Assembly (NCBI GenBank): GCA_021810575.1
Contig: JAJZIN010000007.1
Coordinates: 1-39,857, forward strand
Origin: Thermoplasmata archaeon
GTDB taxonomy: Archaea > Thermoplasmatota > Thermoplasmata > Thermoplasmatales > Thermoplasmataceae
Reading direction: 5' to 3'
Length of the DNA stretch: 39,857 nt
Part shown: in pieces, positions 33,808 to 39,857 of the stretch
Numbering within the stretch: the stretch's first letter is position 1
Layout of the letters: each line of letters opens with the position of its first letter
Notes under the pieces: model-generated
Databases searched by the model: none
Told to the model about the DNA's origin: nothing
What the model saw: the letters and a program-made list of their open reading frames with translations, nothing else
Translations under genes and position numbers: made by a program

Positions 33808-34744
33808 TTCTGGAAAGTTCAGCCTTGAGGTTTTCCAGTACCTTCACATCCTCTGGATCAAAGGATAATCTCAAACTTACTTCCACTGTCAGGATGTCAA
33901 TATAATGCAGGATATAGAACAGCTTCTCCAGGTAAGTCTCACCTTTTGGCTTTATCTTTATGATTTCAGATGAGAATTTACTTTCCATTATATCAAGCCG
34001 CACCTTGCATCTTGAACTGGAATCACCTTCAATAGCAAGGAAGATAAATTTTTCAGCCATTCCACTGTTTACAAGCTGCGGAACGAGTTCATTATGATTC
34101 TGTTCAGACAGGTTATGATTCAGGGCGAAAAGCTTTGAGTTCTCATTAAATTGTGTCTTGAACCTGTAACTGAGACTGCTGAAAGGTTCCCATGAAAGGA
34201 TGTATGGAATCTTCCTTGAATCCACTATCTTCTGAGCAAGTTGCCAGATAGGACTCCTCTCCTTTTCCAGGTTTTCAAGAATTGAAATGATCCTCTTTCT
34301 CTCTTCCCCTTTAATCCCGATAAAAGTGTTTAAAAGTGGCATTAAGAGGTACCCTATTGCTTCCCTTGGCTGCAATCCTGAGGGTATTTTTATGAGATTG
34401 TCACAAATCGTGGAAAGTTCGCCTCCAGAAGTTATGGCATTTACGGTGATTCCCCGTGACTTTGCTTCCCTTACTGTACTGAGTGTTTCTTCTGTATTAC
34501 CAGAATAACTTACTGCAATGAAACAGTAGTTTCTGTCTACATATTTTGGAAGTTTGTATGAATCCACCACTATTACGGGAAGTTCCTGGAATGCCTCGGA
34601 AAATATTCTCCCGGATACTCCTGAGCCACCCATACCTGAAATTACAATAGCATGAACATCTCCTATATCTATGGAAAATTTTTCATTGAAATTGATCTGT
34701 TCCTTGATTGAATAGACCTGATTGTAGAATTTGTCTTCAGCCAT
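33800..34744 (-). CDS. Bifunctional phosphoglucose/phosphomannose isomerase
   Basis: 314 residues from ATG 34744, the family's usual size. Archaeal PGI/PMI interconverts glucose-6-P or mannose-6-P with fructose-6-P on a double SIS fold. Seen: ISGMGGSGVSGR (35-46), VSYSGNTEET (78-87) for phosphate binding, QPREAIGY (125-132), QFNENSK (198-204) with the proposed base Glu201, and EQNHNEL (214-220) with the proposed acid His217. A GAGGGTG-like site (about 34750-34759 on the complementary strand) is upstream of the ATG, which with the tiny ORF in front makes a two-gene transcript. The 3' end overlaps rqcH by 8 nt. Confidence 0.94.
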   Translation of the reverse strand: MAEDKFYNQVYSIKEQINFNEKFSIDIGDVHAIVISGMGGSGVSGRIFSEAFQELPVIVVDSYKLPKYVDRNYCFIAVSYSGNTEETLSTVREAKSRGITVNAITSGGELSTICDNLIKIPSGLQPREAIGYLLMPLLNTFIGIKGEERKRIISILENLEKERSPIWQLAQKIVDSRKIPYILSWEPFSSLSYRFKTQFNENSKLFALNHNLSEQNHNELVPQLVNSGMAEKFIFLAIEGDSSSRCKVRLDIMESKFSSEIIKIKPKGETYLEKLFYILHYIDILTVEVSLRLSFDPEDVKVLENLKAELSRIK

Positions 34745-34755
34745 AAACCACACCC

Positions 34756-34848
34756 TCAGATTGGAGCGAGAGCGAGGAAAAATCCCCATACGGCAGGAAG
34801 CAATGCAGCAAGTCCTACAAGAATATATATCATGGTTTTTGTAGACAT
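34756..34848 (-). CDS. 30-residue single-helix membrane peptide upstream of PGI/PMI
   Basis: Short frame that most callers would omit: ATG 34848, encoding MSTKTM, a hydrophobic helix IYILVGLAALLPAVWGFFLA, and a short tail ending in API before TGA at 34756. A TTAATTAA box (34870-34877) is centred 26 nt upstream of the ATG, exactly the spacing of other leaderless genes here, and the PGI/PMI start follows 11 nt after its stop with an SD. The first gene of this transcript is thus likely the small peptide. Function unknown; it resembles no family I can name. The promoter spacing argues for real translation, but the short length leaves room for chance. Confidence 0.5.
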   Translation of the reverse strand: MSTKTMIYILVGLAALLPAVWGFFLALAPI

Positions 34849-34869
34849 ACGCTCAGTATTTATTTGTTT

Positions 34870-34877
34870 TTAATTAA
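34870..34877 (-). promoter_or_regulatory. TATA box of the small ORF-PGI/PMI transcript
   Basis: TTAATTAA, with GG just upstream on the minus strand as a BRE-like element, is centred 26 nt from ATG 34848 but 130 nt from the PGI/PMI start. Confidence 0.55.
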
Positions 34878-35012
34878 CCTTTGCTATATGAATTGACTAT
34901 GAAAATTTCAATCTTTATGACGTATTTGTTTATATTTATTACAACCTAAAATTAAAGTTCTTCCAGAATGTTTTGAATTTGTAAAAGTTAGCCATGGGAG
35001 TTAACTTGCAGA

Positions 35013-36269
35013 TCAATTCCTCTGAAGTGTAAATGTCATGCAGTGGGCACCACCATATCCACCCGTTATTTCTTCGAGATTGATCTTTACGAAGTCAAGT
35101 CCGAAATCCCGCATCTTTGAAGTGGATGGGAACATTGTCCCGCTTTTAAGTTCTGATTCTTTTGCTCCTGCTTCTTCCTTTACTTTTTTTGTTATGACAC
35201 CGTTGCTTTCAAGTTTTTTAAGAACGGAGAATGAGTCTATGCATATGATCCTGTTGTCCTTTACAGTCAGGAAATTGGATGAATAACATAGCTGTTCAAT
35301 GGGAGAGATATCCATTATGTTATATCCTTTATTCTTCAGGTAATCGTACAGTGTTATATCCTCTGCATATGAATAACCCTCACTAATCTTCTGATATAAC
35401 TTTCCCCTTGCTGCTTTCACCAGATCCATGGAGCCTATGGCAGTCCCATTTCCTGCAATATTGAAATATGTGTCAAGATGCATGTTATTGAGGAGATCGT
35501 TGACCATGAAGGGATATCGTGGGTTTTCCACAACAAGTACCTCGTCATGTGCCATCATGCCAGAATTCATTGCTGATATGGCTCCTGCAAGATCAGTACG
35601 CGGTCCCGTACCTATTAAACCAAAATCACCACACGGTATGTAATCTCCGCCTTCGAAATACGAATTTTCCACAACTCTTTTCAGATGATCCTTTCCAAGT
35701 ATCTTTTCCATTATAAACCCGGTGATTTCAGGTTCCATCTTTCTCTGGGGCAGTTTCATTCTACCAAGAATGACACCATTTGAACTGACTGCCTGCTGAT
35801 CCCTCATGAAATACAGGTTGGTCAGAGGTACGTTAGAGAAAATCTTTGGATACGACATATGATTGTCACGATCAACAGTTATATCGATTGAAGGTACCAG
35901 TATGGATATATTGAAAAGGGTATCTGCATCCATGAATGGAAGATTTTTCTGAAAATCCTTCTTCAACTTTTCAACCTCGGAAATATCACCATAAAACTGA
36001 ACTTCGGCTGCTAGCTTTTCTTCCATTGCTTTTCTGAAGTTACTGTCTGTGTTGCACCTGTTCACAACAATTTCTCTAAGCTGGGTTACCTTTGCCCCAT
36101 TCTCCTTCATTATTTCTTCCAGTTTCTCATGTTCCCTTAACGCTTTTGTCTTGTTGAATGGTCTTTCAAAGAGAAAGGCCCTCGGTGAGATCATTGCATA
36201 ATCTATTTCTGTTCCTGGCCTGTGTACAATCACTTCCTTCAGATTTTCCCATTCCGCTCTTACAAACAT
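35013..36269 (-). CDS. arcA: Arginine deiminase
   Basis: 418 residues of the guanidino-modifying enzyme superfamily. Arginine deiminase makes citrulline and ammonia from arginine. Landmarks: VIVHRPGTEI near the N-terminus, NLYFMRDQQA (family NLYFTRD), SYFEGGDYIPCGD with the substrate-binding Glu/Asp, MHLDTYFNI with the catalytic-site histidine, and the C-terminal GGAHCMTFTL with the nucleophile Cys410. Full length. No ornithine carbamoyltransferase or carbamate kinase gene is nearby, so energy recovery from citrulline cannot be inferred from this window. The start is ATG 36269, sharing one base with the stop of nmd3 (TGATG); a TTG one codon earlier is less likely. Confidence 0.9.
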   Translation of the reverse strand: MFVRAEWENLKEVIVHRPGTEIDYAMISPRAFLFERPFNKTKALREHEKLEEIMKENGAKVTQLREIVVNRCNTDSNFRKAMEEKLAAEVQFYGDISEVEKLKKDFQKNLPFMDADTLFNISILVPSIDITVDRDNHMSYPKIFSNVPLTNLYFMRDQQAVSSNGVILGRMKLPQRKMEPEITGFIMEKILGKDHLKRVVENSYFEGGDYIPCGDFGLIGTGPRTDLAGAISAMNSGMMAHDEVLVVENPRYPFMVNDLLNNMHLDTYFNIAGNGTAIGSMDLVKAARGKLYQKISEGYSYAEDITLYDYLKNKGYNIMDISPIEQLCYSSNFLTVKDNRIICIDSFSVLKKLESNGVITKKVKEEAGAKESELKSGTMFPSTSKMRDFGLDFVKINLEEITGGYGGAHCMTFTLQRN

Positions 36270-37285
36270 CAAATATCACCTAAAATTTCATAATAGTTGT
36301 CTTCGTAGAAGAACAGTTCTACCTGATCTTCCTTTATAACCCTCTTCAGGGTTATCTGAATATACGTCCTCTCATTCATCAGGTTCGTTTCATTTTCTGT
36401 CCTATGCAATACAATGAACCTTTCCCGTGACGCTTTTTCTCCAGTTTCCTTTAGTTTATCAAAATCTATGAGCCTCTTGTTGATAAGAGTTGTCTTTCCA
36501 TTTTTCAGATCTGTCACATATATGCCCCCCGGCCTCTTTCCCTGGTAAATATATTTTATGTTATCAAAAAATATCAGGGAACCGGGCTCGATATCCAGTA
36601 TCCTGATCATGTAAGTGAACCTGAAAAACTGTTTGCCATCCTTGATTCCAGCCAGTGAACTTGAGACCACAACATTGCATATTGTTTTGGACTGTATTTC
36701 CCTGGCAAAGGTGTCCCCATCCTTCTTCTTGCCAAGATATATATCAATACCTTCCTTCAACTGAACTGACTTTGAGACGAATGATTCAGGATCTTTCTTC
36801 TGGTTGCTCTCCACCATCCTGAGAAGTTCCTGGTGAATTGTATCTATCTCCGGACTCATTTTCTCTGAGAATCCCCTGAGTTGAACCTTGGATTCATAAT
36901 ATGATCCGGTTACCTTATTACACGTTGGACAGCTGATTGACTCTTTCCTGTAGGGAATTTCAAGTAGAAACTCCTTCTCTTCAGCATCATCTCTTTTAAT
37001 TCTTATCCTGATGTAGGCTGTATCCTCGATCTTGTTCAGTTCTATAGGTCCGAACGATTCAATCTTAAATGGTTCATTTACGCTGAAAAGTTCGTACACC
37101 TTCTTTGCCCATCTTTCCTGTGCATCGTGATGAGCCCAGTAGTTACCCACCTTCACAGCACCACATTTTGGACAGCTCGTGAACGTTATTGAACCTGGTT
37201 TTTCAATCACAAGTGTTTCCCATATACAGTCTTCACAGAGCCCCTTGTATATGGCTTCTCGAGTTCCACATTTTATACATAACAT
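36269..37285 (-). CDS. nmd3: Nmd3-family ribosome biogenesis protein
   Basis: 338 residues. Nmd3 binds the large ribosomal subunit; in eukaryotes it is the 60S export adaptor, and in archaea it is presumed to act in subunit maturation. The N-terminus is a zinc-binding module with paired cysteines Cys3/Cys6, Cys17/Cys20, Cys38/Cys41 and Cys119/Cys122 (ISCPTCNKV), then the signature GSYYESKVQLRG (127-138). The C-terminal beta domain (about 200-338) has the OB/eIF5A-like strands of the archaeal family. Located between an acyl-CoA dehydrogenase (3 nt upstream) and arginine deiminase (1-nt overlap) in one operon. Confidence 0.92.
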   Translation of the reverse strand: MLCIKCGTREAIYKGLCEDCIWETLVIEKPGSITFTSCPKCGAVKVGNYWAHHDAQERWAKKVYELFSVNEPFKIESFGPIELNKIEDTAYIRIRIKRDDAEEKEFLLEIPYRKESISCPTCNKVTGSYYESKVQLRGFSEKMSPEIDTIHQELLRMVESNQKKDPESFVSKSVQLKEGIDIYLGKKKDGDTFAREIQSKTICNVVVSSSLAGIKDGKQFFRFTYMIRILDIEPGSLIFFDNIKYIYQGKRPGGIYVTDLKNGKTTLINKRLIDFDKLKETGEKASRERFIVLHRTENETNLMNERTYIQITLKRVIKEDQVELFFYEDNYYEILGDI

Positions 37286-37288
37286 AAT

Positions 37289-38449
37289 TCAATCAATTTT
37301 CCTTCCTTCCCGGAAATCCTTTATCAATGCCCCCGATATGAGCTTTTTTCTTATTTCTGTAGTTCCTGCTCCTATCTGCCCCAGTATTGCATCCCTGTTT
37401 AATCTGTCGATACCAGTATCGTGCATATATCCTGCTCCCCCGAAAATCTGGATACACTCCCGTGATATATACTCGGAAACCTGTGCAGAATAAAGAATTG
37501 AAGCTGCGGCATTCTTCACATCCATCCTGTTCTTATCAAGATGCTTCAGGGTTTCATACGCCAGTAATTTTGCAGCCCTGTATCGGGTATACATTGTTGC
37601 CAGCTTGTCCTGTATCATTTCGAATTTATACAGTGATTCGCCAAATTGTTTTCTTTCCACTGAGTATTTTATTGCCTCCTCCAGCGATCTCCTCGCAAGT
37701 CCTACGAATATGAATGACAGGATAGCCCTTTCTGAATTTAATCCGCCCAGTATTATGTGTTTACCATGATTTTCCTTTCCAATGAGTCTCTTTTCAGAGA
37801 CTTTCAGATCCTGGAAATATATTTCACCGGTTGGTGATCCCCGCATTCCCATCTTATCAAACTTTTTTCCTTTTGAGAAACCATCATCTGTTGCAAGAAT
37901 AATGAAGGCGGAATGTTCCTTTCCTGTCCTGCAGTAGGTTAGGAACAGATCTGCGTAAGGTGCATTTGTTATGTATGTTTTGGAGCCATTAATTATATAA
38001 CTGTCTCCTTCTCTTTGAGCGCTTGTTTTCATGTTCAATGCATCAGAACCAGATTCAGGTTCAGTCAGGCCAAGAGAACCGATCCAATCGCCTGATACCA
38101 GTTTTGGCACATAAGATTCTCTCTGTTCATCATTCCCATTCCGGTACAGATTGTCAAGTGTGAGATTACTGTGAGCTCCATAGCTCAAAGCCAGTGAAGG
38201 AGATGAATAACCTAATTCTTCCTCTATAATTGCCTGTCCAAGATATCCCAGGTTTGCACCTCCAAACTCCTCACCTACAGTAATGCCCAGATAACCCATT
38301 TTTCCCATATTCCTGAAGACCTTTTCTGGAAAATAATCCTCCAGGTCCATCTTCTTTGCTATGGGTTCAACTTCACGCTGAACAAATTCCCTGACATTGT
38401 TCCTTAATTCATCATATATTTCTTCTTCAACCATGAATGGGTTAATCAT
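37289..38449 (-). CDS. Acyl-CoA dehydrogenase, isovaleryl-CoA-dehydrogenase-like
   Basis: 386 residues of ordinary ACAD length. GLTEPESGSD (127-136) and INGSKTYITNA (153-163) are the FAD-binding signatures. At the usual C-terminal catalytic spot it has QIGAGTTEIRK, with Ala in place of the glutamate found in medium-chain enzymes. The alternative catalytic position used by isovaleryl-CoA and long-chain dehydrogenases is occupied instead: GLNSERAILS with Glu240. SLALSYGAHSNLTLDNL is also typical of isovaleryl-CoA dehydrogenase. A leucine-breakdown role is likely but not certain. First gene of the operon with nmd3 and arcA; TTTATAAA at 38474-38481 is centred about 28 nt upstream of its ATG. Confidence 0.9.
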   Translation of the reverse strand: MINPFMVEEEIYDELRNNVREFVQREVEPIAKKMDLEDYFPEKVFRNMGKMGYLGITVGEEFGGANLGYLGQAIIEEELGYSSPSLALSYGAHSNLTLDNLYRNGNDEQRESYVPKLVSGDWIGSLGLTEPESGSDALNMKTSAQREGDSYIINGSKTYITNAPYADLFLTYCRTGKEHSAFIILATDDGFSKGKKFDKMGMRGSPTGEIYFQDLKVSEKRLIGKENHGKHIILGGLNSERAILSFIFVGLARRSLEEAIKYSVERKQFGESLYKFEMIQDKLATMYTRYRAAKLLAYETLKHLDKNRMDVKNAAASILYSAQVSEYISRECIQIFGGAGYMHDTGIDRLNRDAILGQIGAGTTEIRKKLISGALIKDFREGRKID

Positions 38450-38857
38450 TCCTTAAAATAACCTTATTTCTCTTTTATAAACATTCCAGTTTTTCTAATC
38501 AGCTATTGATTCCTGCATAGTGAGATATACGGCACAATTACCTTTGTGCCAGTGGATCACCTTTCAGATGGTGGTTGGATTCAATCACTCAAGAATCGGT
38601 TTTATTCTCAACATTTTGAATTATTCTATCTTCCTCTAAAAATTCATTAAGTTTTCCTATGCTGTCCCATGGAAATCCCAATGATTAGATATTATAGAGT
38701 CGATGGATTGTGACCAGCCTCCAGATTGTTTTTTGCTATTTTTATGCCTACAGGTCATGGGGCTTGGACATTTTATTTTCAGATTTTAAATCCGAATTAT
38801 ATCGCACAATAGGGTTTCTTACGAAAGAATTTAATTACATAATCCTGATGATATTGT
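38450..38857. other. Intergenic region between divergent genes
   Basis: About 400 bp carrying the IVD-like promoter (TATA 38474-38481, minus) and, at the other end, TTTAATTA near 38830-38837 for the plus-strand gene. Between them I see a 30-codon minus-strand frame from TTG near 38676 (LGFPWDSIGKLNEFLEED, then a short tail) that could be the end of a lost gene, but no complete gene. Confidence 0.4.
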
Positions 38858-39322
38858 ATGAATGATGACAAATTTGGGATGGATCAGGAATCTCACAGAA
38901 AAATTGCATCTGCGCTGTTCAATCATACCTGGGACCTGATGGAAAAAACCAGAACGCCCTATGAGGATGAAATTATGATTAGCGAAGCTCAAGCATCATT
39001 ATTCCACTGGAGATATGCAGGCGGTAATCTTGAATTTTCAAGAGGTCACTGGATTATTTCAAGGGTATATTCTATTCTCTCAATGCCTGAATCTGCTATA
39101 TATCACGGGAGAAGATGCCTGGAATTTTGTAAGATTGGCAATCTGAATGATTTCGATTTTGGATTTGCTTATGAAGCACTAGCCAGGGCATATTATATAG
39201 AAGGTGACTTCAATGAATTTGAAAAAGACTTTAGAATTGCAAAAGAATTTGCAAAAAAAATAAAAAGTACAGATGACAGGAAATGGCTGGAGACAAATCT
39301 CAATAGTATTGAAAAAAAATAG
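38858..39322 (+). CDS. Conserved hypothetical TPR-like helical protein
   Basis: 154 residues, all helical. RGHWIISRVYSILSMPESAI, then YHGRRCLEFCKIGNLNDFDF and GFAYEALARAYYIEGDFNEF read as two to three tetratricopeptide-like repeats. The pattern RGxWxxARVYxxLxxxxxAxYHARRCLE is one I recognise from small conserved hypothetical proteins in varied bacteria and archaea; no function is known to me. The TATA-like TTTAATTA (38830-38837) is about 25 nt upstream of the ATG, giving a leaderless mRNA. It is not part of an operon. Confidence 0.8.
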   Translation: MNDDKFGMDQESHRKIASALFNHTWDLMEKTRTPYEDEIMISEAQASLFHWRYAGGNLEFSRGHWIISRVYSILSMPESAIYHGRRCLEFCKIGNLNDFDFGFAYEALARAYYIEGDFNEFEKDFRIAKEFAKKIKSTDDRKWLETNLNSIEKK

Positions 39323-39601
39323 AATGAGTATAAATAATAAGAATTGGCTTATTTCCATTTACTATTGGTTATTCAATTCTAAACTATGCAGGCTTAAGTT
39401 CCAGTTCATTGTGAAAAGTGATAGTGAATTATGATATTTTATTTGCAATTATTGAAAGCTTTATTGACAAAGAGAAATAATTCATTCAAGAGCGAATATT
39501 AATTGAAGCGTGCCTGCATCTATAGAACAGGATAACTTTGCACGAAGGATAAAGTGCATACTGTTTGATGAGAATTCGTCCCTTGAATATAATGCCAGTA
39601 A
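39323..39601. other. Intergenic DNA with a possible decayed frame
   Basis: AT-rich, with no complete gene. Near 39510 a GTG opens a 32-codon frame (VPASIEQDNFARRIKCILFD, then ENSSLEYNASNR) that ends in TGA at about 39605-39608. It may be a worn gene end; I do not recognise it. Confidence 0.3.
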
Positions 39602-39634
39602 TCGTTGAAGAAGAACATCTGGTTTAAAAGATAT

Positions 39635-39857
39635 ATGGAAGGCTACTTTGAGGTGACAAGGAGTGGAACATGTATTCTTTTAGAAACCACCTCAGCATAT
39701 CAGGGGGATGAACAATATTTCAGCACAACGGTGAATAATATAGGTTGTTTCAGTGGATTCGAAATTGCGTATGAATACCCAGGGACTTCAACATGGACTT
39801 GCCAGGATCATCTGGGTCACTCTTTCAGTGAATATATAAATTTCACCACTGGATACC
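39635..39857 (+). CDS. Unrecognised frame running off the window
   Basis: Open from a stop at 39599 to the last base, with a first ATG at 39635 and about 74 codons in the window. The sequence is rich in Thr, Ser, Tyr and Gly with aromatic beta-strand spacing (YQGDEQYFSTTVNN, then FEIAYEYPGTSTWTCQDHLG), like an extracellular beta-sandwich or PKD/Ig-like domain. It lacks a signal peptide at the presumed start, so the true start may be lost or this may be a fragment. The family cannot be stated. Confidence 0.35.
   Translation, partial: MEGYFEVTRSGTCILLETTSAYQGDEQYFSTTVNNIGCFSGFEIAYEYPGTSTWTCQDHLGHSFSEYINFTTGY

Noticed and set aside
1..39857. CRISPR array or cas genes
   Set aside because: No regularly spaced repeats and no Cas-like proteins were seen in the window.

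Overview
The window is a stretch of an archaeal chromosome, most likely from a Thermoplasmatales acidophile (a Ferroplasma/Thermoplasma/Cuniculiplasma-like heterotroph). Support comes from archaea-type genes (a nurA-herA-mre11-rad50 cluster, Nmd3, RqcH, fused PGI/PMI, an SDR-type threonine dehydrogenase close to the Thermoplasma enzyme), a secreted glutamic (G1) peptidase suited to acid, and TATA boxes centred about 26 nt upstream of many start codons, which implies mostly leaderless mRNAs. Genes inside operons carry GGAGGTGAT-like ribosome binding sites or overlap as ATGA. The species assignment is inference.

Layout. 1-5.5 kb: a truncated GNAT acetyltransferase, a G1 peptidase, tRNA-Glu(TTC), an ammonium transporter and a long acyl-CoA dehydrogenase. 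5.6-13.2 kb: an accessory island starting at tRNA-Val(CAC). It holds an unrecognised open frame, a DUF2283/DUF4258 small-gene pair whose second gene is frameshifted, a hairpin-rich non-coding stretch, a histidine phosphatase, a broken tyrosine-recombinase N-terminus, a type IIG restriction-modification enzyme overlapped by a membrane protein gene, an IS21 istB relic, a truncated DDE transposase and an orphan protein. 13.3-15.4 kb: a LutA/LutB-like iron-sulfur pair with unusual cysteine losses. 15.5-15.73 kb: a GC-rich, hairpin-forming leader or ncRNA with its own TATA box, directly before an M50 site-2 protease. 16.9-24.4 kb: an M20 amidohydrolase, then nurA-herA-mre11-rad50 for DNA end resection. 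24.4-30.25 kb: the minus-strand operon sufC-sufB-sufD-sufS-sufU, facing a SufR-like regulator across an 85-bp intergenic region with a perfect inverted repeat over the sufC TATA box. 30.2-38.4 kb: threonine dehydrogenase, a small membrane protein, RqcH, a 30-residue membrane ORF with PGI/PMI, and an operon of isovaleryl-CoA-dehydrogenase-like enzyme, Nmd3 and arginine deiminase. 38.9 kb to the end: a TPR-like conserved hypothetical and a frame cut by the window edge.

How it fits together. The metabolic genes (secreted peptidase, M20 hydrolase, threonine dehydrogenase, arginine deiminase, two acyl-CoA dehydrogenases) suit growth on peptides and amino acids. The conserved blocks cover DNA break repair, Fe-S cluster assembly under apparent cluster-sensing control, and ribosome biogenesis and quality control. 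The best candidates for something undescribed are the structured RNA before the M50 gene, the restriction enzyme with its overlapping membrane protein, the cysteine-depleted LutA-like protein, the 30-residue ORF before PGI/PMI, and the eroded tRNA-Val island.
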